NCBI GenBank assembly: GCA_023375675.1
Contig: JALQBC010000081.1
Coordinates: 1-64,000 of the forward strand
Origin: Cytospora piceicola
Taxonomy: Eukaryota; Ascomycota; Sordariomycetes; Diaporthales; Cytosporaceae
DNA length: 64,000 nt
Direction: 5' to 3'
Position numbers and translations under genes: made by a program. The notes below the pieces were generated by a model. The model saw only the letters and a program-made list of their open reading frames with translations, did not search any database and was not told where the DNA came from. Shown here piece after piece: positions 34,768 to 45,800 of this stretch. The number at the start of each line of letters is the position of its first letter. Within the stretch, counting starts at the first letter, position 1.

Positions 34768-35963
34768 ATGTGTGATCGCACCAGACAGGAAGTAAGTCTG
34801 CCCAGGTGTCAGGTGTCCAGAAATTTTGCTCGTGGGGGGCCAACTCACCTCTTGACGATCATGGTTTTTTATTTAATACCCACACACCCTTCCCCTTCCG
34901 GAACCATACTGAGAATTAAACAGGCTATCTGTGACCGAAGGATCACGGCGGTCTTGGACCTCCTGCAAGCCCCAGGAGCGGACCGCAGTTTGTGGGCTGT
35001 GATCTTCTGCTCCAAGATTGCCAGCGCGGCCGTCGGCTTCCTGCTCCACCACCACGTCTCGCGCGACCACCTGGGCGCCGCCTTTGCCTCCATGGCGCCA
35101 GGTGAGCTGCTTCCCCAGCTGTTGGTACACCTTGGACTCTTCCAGGTCATGTACTGCCAGTCGCCGCAGGTCTGGGAGGCCACGTCCAGGCTGCTCATGC
35201 AGGCCATTGAGGACTGGATGGACGCCATGATCCGCGAGCGCATTCTTGTACGACGAGTGGACCCGGCTACACACGCCATTTATTGGGAACGAGATCACAA
35301 CACCGAGGTTCGGTGGCGGAACAACCCCGACAGTCTATTGGAATGGGTAGACACGACGTTGTTTTCGACGGCCAACCTCGATCTGAGGAATGTCTCTGAA
35401 GAACGCCGGGTAAGTCAAATTTTCGCTTCTGTCACACATCTCACACGTCTCGGTTTGATATTGATAAAGAGGATAAATGGCCTTGAAAGAGTACATGCAC
35501 ACTGGCTGACCTCATATATGTATGACTACCACAGAGTACGCGCATCGACCAGATTCCTCACCTGCTGGGGGACTTGGATGCGATCCCAGAGGATGCCCAG
35601 CAACAGACACCAAGCCAAGTTCGCCTCATATCTGAGCTGGACCGTCTTCTCCAATACGATCCTAACCGCCATGCAGACTCGTCCTCCGCCACTGGCGCAG
35701 GGGCAGGCTCTCGGGCTGCCAGTCATGCTTCTGGTCTTGGTCACGGGTCTTCGCAGCATCGCAATAATAACAACAACAATCCCGCCGCCGATGCGGTTGT
35801 TGATGCGGGTCTTGCGCACTATTTTGCCCACTGGTCTGGTCATCAGAAGAGGGCTGCCAAGTACCACGAGAGGATGGTCATGTCCATGAGTTTGCAGGGG
35901 AGGGCCTCCGTTGCCAACGAGCTTCAGGAAACGCTCCTTGCTCCGCGGAGAAGGGGTGCGTAA
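34768..35963 (+). CDS. Winged-helix-like accessory protein, family member 1
   Basis: Two models fit. Model A is join(34861..35409, 35535..35963), 325 residues from MVFYLIP. Model B uses an 8-codon first exon (34768..34791, starting MCD) spliced by GTAAGT to an acceptor TTAAACAG at 34923, then the same exons. Model B mirrors the gene at 47584, whose first exon is also 24 bases and starts MC. The intron 35410-35534 has GTAAGT, CTGAC and CACAG. Residues about 55-152 (model A) form helices (GELLPQLLVHLGLFQVMYC, LLMQAIEDWMDAMIRER) ending in a hairpin with AIYWERD. This pattern recurs at 47.6 and 53.3 kb and resembles a winged helix; DNA or protein binding is inference. The tail is helical with an Asn run. 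Confidence 0.65.
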
Positions 35964-36269
35964 ATAGCTTCCGGTTGCTTCAATTACGGATGGAGACTGG
36001 AGGCTGTGGACGAGACATGCCGCCTTGAGAAGGACACCAGATCTGAAGGAATATGGTCCATCGGTCCTATCTTTGCTAGAAAGACAGCACATAATGGTGG
36101 AATGCTGCTGCAAGAGGATAATCTCATATACGTACGTATATCACCCATTATCATCATTCAGCACTCGCCTCCATACAGTATTCTGTCCCCGTCCAGACCT
36201 TTCTTGCCACCCCAAATCTATCTATCACAAGCTCCCTGTGCCAAATCCATGTAATATTCCCGGCCTCTA

Positions 36270-37184
36270 CTATTTCTGCTTTCTCGTCCAGACGTGCTGG
36301 CATATTCCCTCGACGCTTCTCTGCCGGCTCTGCCGCCACACGGTCTCCTTATCTGTGCCGCCCTCACGTGGAAACACCCGCTTGTAGACGGCAGAGGCCT
36401 GAGGATCACCTAGGTAGGAGGCGATCCTCTCAAGAAGCGGTTGGACTCTGATCTGGCCGTGGTTCGCACCACCCTCCTCGTGGATACATGCCGCGCACAG
36501 AACCTTCTCGCCCATGGTGGAAGCGGCCGAGGGTTCCTTGCGAGCCGCATCGCTGCCGGGACCATTTTGGCTGCTTTGCTGATGACGGTGTTGGTGGTGG
36601 TGGCGACTGTGAGAAGATGTTGATGTTGACGATAAGTAGTCTGCATGCTGCTGCTTGTGGGAATGGTCTCCCTGAGCATGTAGGAACTCTTCAAGGCCTA
36701 CCGAACCCCACGCCATCTCCCAAAACTCGGCCGCCCGAGCTTCAAGAAGACAAGCTTCTCTGACGGCGGCGGAGGTCTTGGCCTGATCCGCCTTTCTCTT
36801 CTTCTCCGTGACCGCCCCATCCTCCATGAAAGGCATGCTGCATCGCTCACCTGCATGCGCTGTCCCGGTCGCCACTAAGGTCACGGTCGTGGTGATCATG
36901 GGTGGCTGCCCGGCCGCGCTACCATAACCGCTACCACTACCTTCACCCTGGACCAGCGCATCCTCGGCTCCTTTTTCCGCTTGCAGATGTGGCTGAATAC
37001 ACATGCCGACCATGACCAAGGCCGTGGAGACGAGCACCAGGGTGAGCACGAACAACCAGGTAGGCAGCTGGACGCGGAGGTCAATGCCGCGGCGCAGAGT
37101 GCGGCCGATACCAACGAAGTTTGCCCCGGGTCTGTTCCGGATGCGAGCAGGGGCGATGGCCGGCGCAACCGCTCTGGCAGACAT
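36270..37184 (-). CDS. Single-pass membrane protein, uncharacterised, 304 aa
   Basis: Single exon, ATG at 37184. The N-terminus is basic (RIRNRPG, RTLRRGIDLRV), followed by one strong membrane helix at residues 42-63 (LFVLTLVLVSTALVMVGMCI). The positive-inside rule puts the N-terminus in the cytoplasm. The remaining 240 residues have a Gly/Ser linker, a basic patch (EKKRKADQAK), a helical segment (VREACLLEARAAEFWEMAW), a His/Ser-rich stretch and a final part with two Cys (LCAACIHEEGG). Family unknown. It is one of four single-pass membrane proteins in 20 kb and converges with the + gene ending at 35963. Confidence 0.6.
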   Translation of the reverse strand: MSARAVAPAIAPARIRNRPGANFVGIGRTLRRGIDLRVQLPTWLFVLTLVLVSTALVMVGMCIQPHLQAEKGAEDALVQGEGSGSGYGSAAGQPPMITTTVTLVATGTAHAGERCSMPFMEDGAVTEKKRKADQAKTSAAVREACLLEARAAEFWEMAWGSVGLEEFLHAQGDHSHKQQHADYLSSTSTSSHSRHHHQHRHQQSSQNGPGSDAARKEPSAASTMGEKVLCAACIHEEGGANHGQIRVQPLLERIASYLGDPQASAVYKRVFPREGGTDKETVWRQSRQRSVEGICQHVWTRKQK

Positions 37185-37922
37185 CTTTGTGTTTTTGTTT
37201 TTCTGGTCACTGTCTGTAAGGGAATATAAGTGAGTGGTCGGCGTGGGAACAAGTGGCCGAGATGTGAGCTGCTGGATGCGAGTTACAGGTTGATTATAGG
37301 ATCGGTAAGGGATATTTCTGTCAGAAACAAATTGTCTGGGAGCCTAATAGAAGCAGAGGAAGCCTGGATCGCGGTTGTCTGTATTGCTAAATATTGCAAC
37401 AAAGCAGAACAGGCAGAAGAGGTGAAGTGTGACAAGTCTTGTGTCAATTATAGGCAATAATCAGTCTGCCTGACCACGGTAATCTCGAGGCAGCGAGTTG
37501 ATCAATAGCTGAATAAGTGAGTGGGTAAGTGAGGGAGTAGGTTATGCTGAGCAGGAGGGCTTCAAATTTATATCACCAGAATGTGTTTGAATAGCTCGAA
37601 AATCAGCTCATGTAATTAATTATTATTGCCTCAACTGGTAGGTGCCTCCCAAATCCAAAAGTAGATAAAATCAACAGTAACAAAAAAAGAAAATCAAAAT
37701 CAATCACAGAAGGTGAGGACATGCCAGCATCAAGAAGTATGCCCATCGCAACCTCGAACGTCGAACATCAAACGTTGATTTGGTTGTCACACGTGTAATA
37801 ATCCCCCCACATGCACATCATATCGTCTCAAGACAAACTCTCGCAACCACTGCGAAGTTTAGTAGTCGATTACACGTAGCAAGGACATCCATTCAAGCAT
37901 ACCACCGCCCGGAACGATCAAA
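37185..37922. other. Intergenic stretch
   Basis: About 740 bases between two minus-strand genes, AT-rich around 37560-37700. I see no supportable gene. It should contain the promoter of the gene ending at 36270 and the 3' flank of the next. Confidence 0.5.
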
Positions 37923-39164
37923 TCACTGCGGGAAGAAGGGGTTGGCCGGGTTTGCTGGTTTTTCTCCTTTTTTCTTCTTGTTCAAATCTTTCAGGTACTT
38001 GAGAGTTCCCGCTGGACCTGGGTAGGGAGTCAGTCTGCTGGGAGTCAGGGTGGTGGTGGTTGTGGTTGTTGCTGTTGTCATATCCTGGAGAGTCATAAAC
38101 GAAGGGGTGCCCTGAGGCGCCGAGACCGGGATGGAAGAGCGGCCAGTGGGTGATTGCGGGGTTTCTGTGTTATTGTTTCTGTTGTTGCTGTTGTTTTTGT
38201 TGTGGTTGTTGCTGTACTCCTCGCTCATCATCAAGGTTGGAGTTTGAGGAGTCCCTAGGTAAGCCATTGCTGGCAACGAGCAGCAGGTGGACAGTCCCAA
38301 GGATGAAGACGGGACTGCTGATGTTCCTCGAGGAGGTGCACCTGTTGTAGTATCCATCATTATGGACACCGGATTAGTGAGGATGGGTGACGGGGTGCTG
38401 ATATTTCCTGAGGCTGAAGACGGAGATGGAAAAGGAGAAGGCAAAGAAGAAACCGTGCTTTGCGGACTAAGTAAGGTGGCCGTGGGCCGCCACCACTGGG
38501 CGGCAGTGGTGTTGGGGTGGTCAGGGTGAGTTGAGCGAGATGTCTGGCTGGTAATATTGTTTCTGTTCATGGCGTGGTTGGTGTGGTTGATGTTATTACC
38601 ATTGTTGCTGTTGTCGCTGTTGCTGTTGCTCGGCTTGAGCAAGTTCGACGAGGCGGTGGGTATGGCCGAGTACATGTACGCTGCGTCGAACAGGGAGCTC
38701 GTCAAGTCTCCTGCGCCAGCCAAGACGGTCTTGGGAGGCGGGGACACGAGAGGGACCGAGTCGGGCGACTTGATGTATACCTCGGATTGGGCCACCTCGT
38801 CCTGGAGGCCATCGCTCTCGTATGAGGACTGGCTGTCCAGGTCCTCAACAGAACCACGACCTCTTTCCTGGTCACTTTCCTGGTCACTGTACGGCTCCCT
38901 CGCATCGGGTGATAAGGGAGAGGGAGAAGGAGCCCTGCTCATGTGTCTGACCTTGTCCACACTCTGTTTGAGGGAAGACGGCACCACGAGCTCGCGATCC
39001 GCCGCCAGGAAATGCACCACAGCCTCTCGCTGCTCGGCGTCCAGCTGTGACAACTGGATCCACTTCGCATCGGCATCCGGCTGGAACTGTTTTTTGAGTT
39101 GGAAGTGATAGCGCGATCCGTGTCCTGTCCCAGAGACCCGGGAACCGAGAACGACAGACTCCAT
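37923..39164 (-). CDS. Uncharacterised Asn/Thr/Ser-rich protein, 413 aa
   Basis: The frame is open from 39224, but the first ATG is at 39164 (MESVVLGSRVSG). The first 70 residues look ordered, with SRYHFQLKKQFQPDADAKW and LDAEQREAVVHFLAADREL, possibly a small helical domain. The rest is low-complexity: acidic/Ser (VEDLDSQSSYESDG), Asn-rich runs encoded by AAC/AAT repeats, a Thr run and a Pro/Ser-rich part. It ends in a Lys cluster (LKYLKDLNKKKKGEKP), a possible nuclear signal. No membrane segment. Family unknown; confidence rests on the long uninterrupted frame. Confidence 0.6.
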   Translation of the reverse strand: MESVVLGSRVSGTGHGSRYHFQLKKQFQPDADAKWIQLSQLDAEQREAVVHFLAADRELVVPSSLKQSVDKVRHMSRAPSPSPLSPDAREPYSDQESDQERGRGSVEDLDSQSSYESDGLQDEVAQSEVYIKSPDSVPLVSPPPKTVLAGAGDLTSSLFDAAYMYSAIPTASSNLLKPSNSNSDNSNNGNNINHTNHAMNRNNITSQTSRSTHPDHPNTTAAQWWRPTATLLSPQSTVSSLPSPFPSPSSASGNISTPSPILTNPVSIMMDTTTGAPPRGTSAVPSSSLGLSTCCSLPAMAYLGTPQTPTLMMSEEYSNNHNKNNSNNRNNNTETPQSPTGRSSIPVSAPQGTPSFMTLQDMTTATTTTTTTLTPSRLTPYPGPAGTLKYLKDLNKKKKGEKPANPANPFFPQ

Positions 39165-39224
39165 CTTGCAGGCCGTGTTTGAGAGATGCTTGGTGTGTTG
39201 CGTGGAGATAGGCGACAGAGTCAC

Positions 39225-40207
39225 AAAGGCGATGGACTATTGTGGAGTTTGCTTTCTTGCCGTTATTGTTATTGTTATTATTGTTGTTGTTCAAAGTTGG
39301 CAATAAATGGACTACTGGTTCACTTTGTTTCTGGTTGATTTCTGGCTGCCTGTGGAAGATTGCAAAGTCTGTAATTAATATGTAACTGATGATGTACGTC
39401 AATAGATCGATCTCTGTCCTGCTGCCTTGAATTTCGGGCTCTATTTGTCTCGTTCAATACTACTATCATAATCCTACTATCAATATTCACCTGAATATCT
39501 CTTCCATCTGCTAATTACTCGGTTTTACACCAGATTGGTAGGGCAACTTGACCTGAAACGCAACCAAGAATTCATTCAATCAATCAACCGGAGTCTCCAG
39601 GCAGCGTCTCCCATGATGATCTGTCTGTTAATGGCCATATCCCTGTGGCCCTTTGTTTGGTTATGTCTATGGGTCTAGGGAGAGGGGACGCCTTGATTCC
39701 TTTCTCGACTTTCTTTGTTCTTTCACCGTCTGCATGCATCATAATCATTACTTGGCTATTGTGTTATTGTTGTCGGCCCCTCCCATTTCTATCCAATCTA
39801 CAAAGAGAATAGACCAAAACAAACGGATCGCGGTCTCCTTGACCACGTCATACTTCCTTGTGGTGTCAGCCCATCTCTAGAACCTCCCCAGTCAAGTTTC
39901 ATCCGCACTGATCAGACAGAGAGAAGAGAGGCCTCACAGCCTGTGTGGCCCAATATCGAGCACGTAATATCCTCCTATCTATCTACACACATATTTACTG
40001 CGGCATGATTACATACACACTTACAACACAAACAAACAAACAAACACACAAACACACAAACACATACAACACACAACACACAACACACAACACACATACA
40101 TACACACAAACCGGCTTGACCAACCTATACAGCATTTGAGAGCAGAGTAGAGCAGACACAAGACACCCCTTTCCTCCACCCCCCCCCCCCCCACACAAAA
40201 CGGAGGC
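39225..40207. other. Intergenic stretch with AC-rich leader
   Basis: About 1 kb without a supportable gene between divergent neighbours. An ATT/GTT-type repeat lies near 39260-39290. The last 190 bases before the next ATG include an A/C repeat (40020-40100, AAACAAACAAAC and ACACAACACACA units) and a run of 14 C (40179-40192). Confidence 0.55.
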
Positions 40208-40729
40208 ATGACAGACAAACACCAGTTGAGGGCCCGTCAGCTCTTGCGATTCTGTCACTTCTCCAACAGCCATCACGTCGCATATGTAACGCAAGACGAC
40301 CTCGACCTCGCCCGAGAGCTCGCCGGTCCCGGGTTCCCCTGGGGTTTCGCGCGCCCGGGGGTGGGTGGTGCCCACGCGGGCAGAAGGGCTGAGGACAAAA
40401 ACTGGCCCGAGTCTTGGGATGGGGTGAGTGCGCGGAGCATCACGCAGACTCTCCGTCACTGGAGAGTGCTCAAGCTGCGGCGAGATGCCGAAACGTCGGC
40501 CACGGCGGTGAGGATGATGGTCAGGAATGCTCCTCCTGACGACGGCGAGGGCAATGCGGATTTCTCGGACGGAAGGGTCGACGAGCAACTGGGAAGTGGT
40601 CGACAGCGCCAGAGTTCCGACCAGGCAGCACTGGGGGCGCGGGTGGTGAGGGTCAACATTTTCGTAGCAGTTGTGATAACAACCGTAAGCATTTCCGCCA
40701 TGCTTCTGATCTATTGGTGGTCGTTCTGA
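40208..40729 (+). CDS. Predicted tail-anchored membrane protein, 173 aa
   Basis: Single exon, ATG directly after an A/C-rich leader and a C run. The soluble part has a short helical N-terminus (QLRARQLLRFCHF), a Gly/Pro-rich region and a helix with SARSITQTLRHWRVLKLRRD. The last 25 residues are a membrane helix (IFVAVVITTVSISAMLLIYW) ending right at the C-terminus, the layout of tail-anchored proteins inserted after translation into ER or mitochondrial membranes. Family unknown. Membrane topology is a sequence-based prediction and everything else is open. Confidence 0.6.
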   Translation: MTDKHQLRARQLLRFCHFSNSHHVAYVTQDDLDLARELAGPGFPWGFARPGVGGAHAGRRAEDKNWPESWDGVSARSITQTLRHWRVLKLRRDAETSATAVRMMVRNAPPDDGEGNADFSDGRVDEQLGSGRQRQSSDQAALGARVVRVNIFVAVVITTVSISAMLLIYWWSF

Positions 40730-41304
40730 GCGCCGTTATAAAATCTTGTGATACGGAGATTAGTTGATTACATGTTCATGTCCTTGGGTGATGCCAGCGG
40801 CTGTCAGATGAGTTGGCTTGAGGCAGACACATCAAAGCCCCGTTTCTTCCTTGTCTATCATTTCTCTCGTGTGAAGTCTCCAAATCTTCATATACCTCGA
40901 CAGATAATACTACAACTTGAAGTGTATGCACTACATGATCAGTGGTCAATGATCTGCCACCACAACACTGGCACAACATAAGGATACATTTACGTACGAA
41001 TGGATCTCGAAGAAAATGCAGTCATGTAGTTTGTGGTTTGCTTTGCAATCGCAAAGTACTACCCGTTCATCCGAGATCCAGCTGTGACAAACAGCAAATG
41101 AATGACTTGTTTGCTTGCTTCCTTGAGCCTTGCCTTGCGAATAATGTTACTGCTGGTATCTGAAAGACAACGAAACTGAAGAAACAGGAAGCAAATGGCA
41201 GGGCCATCTGTAGACGGAAAATGGGTTCGTGATATTATTTTCCTACTCTTCCTCTCTCTCTCCCCCTTTGTCTGTATCTCTCTTTCGGCCCACGTACTAC
41301 AACA
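40730..41304. other. Intergenic stretch
   Basis: About 575 bases without a supportable gene. CT-rich sequence (41247-41290) precedes the next start and overlaps an out-of-frame ORF whose hydrophobic N-terminus imitates a signal peptide. Confidence 0.5.
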
Positions 41305-42877
41305 ATGTGGCCGGTTTATCATAATTCGAGCAGCAGCAGCAGCAGCAGCAGCAGCCAAAGTCGAAGCCGAAGAACAGTGTCCGGTTCGGGTTTCGGCTCC
41401 CATCGCCGCGATCCCAGTCCTATATGTAGTAATGGAACAGCCTGGTGGGATAGTTCTCTTACCGCGGCTCCGGTGTTGTCAGATCTATACCAGGCCTCGT
41501 CGATTCCGTATTCGTTACAGAACAACAACAACAACAACAACCAGCATGCAGTCCACGTTGGGTCCTCAGCAGGGCTGGATATGCCATGGTGGTGTGGTAG
41601 TTCCGGAGTACCGGCGCCCACGCTTTTGAATCTCACCACTGTCGTGCCGTCGAGAAGGAGGCAAAACCCACGTGGCCAAGGGCAGGAGATGACTGATAAT
41701 GAGGTAGTCGCCCCAGTATCTGGATCTGGATCTGGATCTGGATCTGGATCTGGATCTGGATCTGGATCTGGATCCAGCGTCTCATTCACAGAAGACTATT
41801 CTTTATTGGCCCCGTCATCGTCGGGTGCTTACAGTGGAGGAGTTGACAGTAACTTCGATCTACGCTCAGAGGATCTCGACTGGTTACAGCAGCCATATCA
41901 TGCCCAATCCAACTTGGGAACTACACAAGCAATCTCCACAGGCAGTAAGTAAGACGGTGTTTGTGTGTACGTGTTTGTGTGTTGAGGAAAGGTCTTGGCT
42001 CCAAAGCAGATATCGGCTTGGAAAAGAAATAAAAGATAAACAACAAGAGAAGATCAAAGGGAAAACAAAGCGAAACCAAAACGAAACAGAAGACAGAAGA
42101 CAGAAGAGATACAAAATACAAGAGGAGAAAGATGTGACCCTTCCCAACCCAACCTTCAATAACCCCACCTATACACCACCACACCACACCAGCTAATACC
42201 ACAGCTGCTCATCTCCAGGAAATAGGAGTAGGGCTTCTGCTACCCCGTCAGGTTCCCCACACGCATCCATACCGGCCTACTCTTCCTCCTCTCCGCCAGA
42301 CGAAGAAGGCGCACACGGCAGGCGACGGCGGCATGCTGGGAAGGACAACAGGAAAAAGAAAAGCAGAAGCCCTCAATCGCGTAGTATGTCAAAGTCAAAA
42401 ACACCATCATCTACAGGCCCGGCCGGACCTGAATTGAGATCATCATATACAGCAACAAAGACGGCGGCGACAACGACGACGACAACGATGACGATGACGA
42501 TGATGGCCCAGGCACAGAAAAACAGATCACTGCGATCACACGTGCACGCGTTGCAGTCGGATATCGGCCAAGGAGATGTGGTCGCGGCCGAGCTGAGGCG
42601 GGAGCTGGCGAGGACCGAGGCGGAGGCGACGAGGCTGCGATCGCGGGTGAAAGAGCTGCAGGCGGAGCTGCAGGAGACGGAGGAGGTGGTCTGCCAGCTG
42701 GCGGGTGAGAGGGAGGATAAGCACGGGCTGCTAGTTAAGGAACGCCGAGAGACGACCCGCCTGAGGGCGCAGGTGGAGCTCCTGCAGGAGGAGCTGAACG
42801 AGAGGGATATGCAGGTGCGTGACATGGAGAAGGAGATCGACGAGCTGCACCGGCTCGCGCACACCAGGGGATCGTGA
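41305..42877 (+). CDS. Ser/Gly-repeat and coiled-coil protein, 432 aa
   Basis: I deduce join(41305..41944, 42219..42877). The intron has GTAAGT, an AGCTAATAC branch site and a CTCCAG acceptor, and the frame is kept across the junction. Exon 1 starts MWPVYHNSS with a Ser run, an Asn run and a run of Ser-Gly repeats (residues about 139-157) from a tandem GGATCT array. Exon 2 opens with a basic region (GRRRHAGKDNRKKKSRS), a Thr run, then a long coiled coil from about residue 318 to the end (heptads such as LRSRVKELQAELQETEEV). Layout resembles a basic region plus coiled coil, but the two are separated by about 60 residues, so it is not a typical bZIP. Function unknown. Confidence 0.7.
41717..41776 (+). 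repeat. (GGATCT)n hexanucleotide repeat in coding sequence
   Basis: Nine or more copies of GGATCT encode alternating Ser and Gly inside exon 1 of the coiled-coil gene. Hexanucleotide expansion keeps the frame and can vary linker length between strains. Confidence 0.9.
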
Positions 42878-45800
42878 TCAAGGAAAGGGGGGGGGGTTCT
42901 ACCTTATTAGCATGTATCTATACCAAACACAGTACATTGGCGATACCAAGAACCGGTTCAGTCCTTCAAGTTTATCTGGAGTGTTTGATAGTGGGGAGAG
43001 AGGCAGGGCTTCATGCCACCGACATCCGCTCTCCGGGCCTATTATAGGTGGAGACCCTGTTGGGTACACAGTAGGATATACATACGGTACTCACCCAAGT
43101 GATAAAGCAGCAGCAGGATAGACCTGCTCAGCAAAGATGCACCCACTCTGTTGGTGCATGCATTCACACAGTATCTGCGTTGAGCCGTAGACGTAAGACT
43201 TATTATTTGCTCAGCCCCCCCCCCACGTTCTGCTCCTTGAACCTGCCCCTGATTTATTAACAAGCAGTACCGGATCGTTGGTCGGCGTAGGGACGCAAAC
43301 ATGTATTTAGGTATGTATATCCGTAAGTATAGTTTTATGTACATAAAGGGAATATGACAGTAATCTGATGTGTACAAAGTACATACCAAGCACTTGGGTT
43401 ATCTTGATACGTACCTTCTGGCAGATGTCATGCATACTTACGGTCTGCATGTCCAACTTGCACCTACAGGCAATCTACTCAGTATGTAATACTGTGTCCC
43501 AGCTTACTACTCACTTGGAACAAACATGTTTAACTGTCAAGGGCAGGAAACGGGTAGATGGACGCGGTGACTCGGTTGCGTCTTCCTCACAGTACCTTAT
43601 GTGCGAGGGAAATTGGTCACCGCCGGACCCAGAATGGTTTCGAAATTACTCATAACGTTGCTTTCTCTCTCTCTCTCCAGTTTTCAAGTCGAGGAATAGC
43701 CTTCTCATCAGTCTGCTATATGGAAGCTACATCTCCCCTCCTTCACCAGAACGGTATGATGATCTATGGGAAAAGATGTGTACCACTTCCTGTGACCCTG
43801 TGACCTGTGCATCGCAACCATGTGGAAATATTCGTAGTAGAGTGGGTTTCAGGGTTTATTGTCACAGTAACAACAGTCAGACACGCCATCGACAATCCCC
43901 CACCTCTGCACCGGCTGTCCAGGCGCTCTCTGACCTATTCAAGTCCTACAGCTAACCACACACACCACATACACCACACTACACACCACACCGGGACCGG
44001 TCCTGTGCGATCTTGCAAGCCAACAATCAGCACTGCAGGCCTCTCCGCCGGTCTTTTTCGCATGCCTACCCCAGTTCCTAACACAGAGCCCACCCGTGAC
44101 CTAGGTCAGTGTCTAGTATACAGCATACGGTGATGCTAATACAGAGCCATGGACCCGGGCCGCCAGGTGGGGAAAAATAATAGTTCTTGTGTACCGGAAC
44201 TGGAGGCCAGCAAAGCGAGGCGACACTAGGCGTGAAGCAGCCGTGGTCAAGGAAAGCAAGGCTTGTTGGCTTGCCGAACGGACTTGAACCGGGACAGGTG
44301 GATATGTGTGAATGTGTGTGGATGTGAGTGGTGCTTCAGGAGTTGAATCGTGGACGTCTTGTTCTTCGTCAGTCGAGCAGAGACGAGAGGAAGATGGCGT
44401 CTCTTTTTCGACGCTGCCCCCCTTGCCTGCGTGGTTTCTTTCCCGGTTGACCACACATACCCAACATCAGACAAATGAAAAGAAAAGATAAAACCGTCAT
44501 TAAAATGAAATGAGAATGGAAAGAGGAGAGGAAAGCAGAAGAAGGAGAAGGAAAAGAAAACCCTGCTTTTATCGTTGTCACATCTCTCAGTTTTCCGACT
44601 CCCTCCACCAAATCTTTCTTTCAGCACCGCTTCAGCATTCCCCTATAATGCTTCATCGCTGGCTGGCGTTATCTTGCTGCTTCGGGTGATGATATGTATG
44701 GCACCATCGATCAACTTGGTCTGATCGCCACGTCAAGTGAACCAAGTTTCCACCGAGTAATTTCTCTTTCTCCTGCTTGAGGACATGATGTGAGGTCGGA
44801 AGTGAGATTTGCCGGTTCTTTCTTTAGTGATTGGGGAGGGTGAGGAAGCCCCACGACAGATCGACGCGTCTGCATGCCACACCCAGAGCCTCCAAGAGGT
44901 GACTCGCTCAATGTTCTTTTTGTTTGGGTGGAATGTAGACCAAAACTGAACTGCTTGTGAGATCTGCCGAGTCGACAACGCCTCGATGCGCTGCACTTGA
45001 ATGTTGAAGCCACTTCGTGGCACTGTCCTCAACATCAACACCGGATACGCTGGCTGGCTGGCTGGCTGTCTTTGAGGGACAGGACAAGCCAAGTTGGAGC
45101 CAAGATGATCGAAGTCTGAAAATGGTCATCAAAGTTGGACTCCGGAAGGTTGACGCTGTGGTGAAAGCTTAGCGGCCGTGGTTGTTCGTCGAACCTGACG
45201 CACGCGATCTGGTCCGGTCGGCCATCTGCTATTGTTGAGGCGGATTTCTGTGATAGGGTATCGTCAGCTATCCTTCTTCCATGGGTGATATATCCACTCT
45301 GGGTTCAATAGACAAGGTCATTCGTACATGTATGCTGTGGCGGCAGAGTGACACCGGAGGAAAATGTGGCGAGTAATCAAGTGTGTGATTGATGTCGATT
45401 TTAGTACGATATAAGGCCCGAAAGCCGGCTGTATACGAAGCTACGGCGAAGGTGTCCAACGGGAAAGATATGAAAGAAGTGTGTAACACCGTACCAGATG
45501 CTGCTCGGAACACAATCTTGCGCAGTGAACCTGAAAAGCTCCTGAGTTAGTGAGAGTGAATCAGGACTTTGGGGCTGGTATCAAACCATGAGGCGAGCAA
45601 CCCGAACATACCCGGATGTGTTGATGTTGAAGGTGGTAGCATGATTTCCATTCCATAGCCGCCTCTGTGCTGTTCGGCCCATACACGAATAGTCGGGAGG
45701 GAATCAAATCTGTGGCAGGTAATTATAAATGGGCCAAACGACCACATGTGTTGGTGGTGGGCAGGAAGGCGAGGCTCGACAGCAACAGATGAAGTACAGT

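Noticed and set aside
41195..41629. Frame with an apparent signal peptide
   Set aside because: The hydrophobic start comes from a CT-rich tract and the frame overlaps the better supported two-exon gene at 41305-42877.
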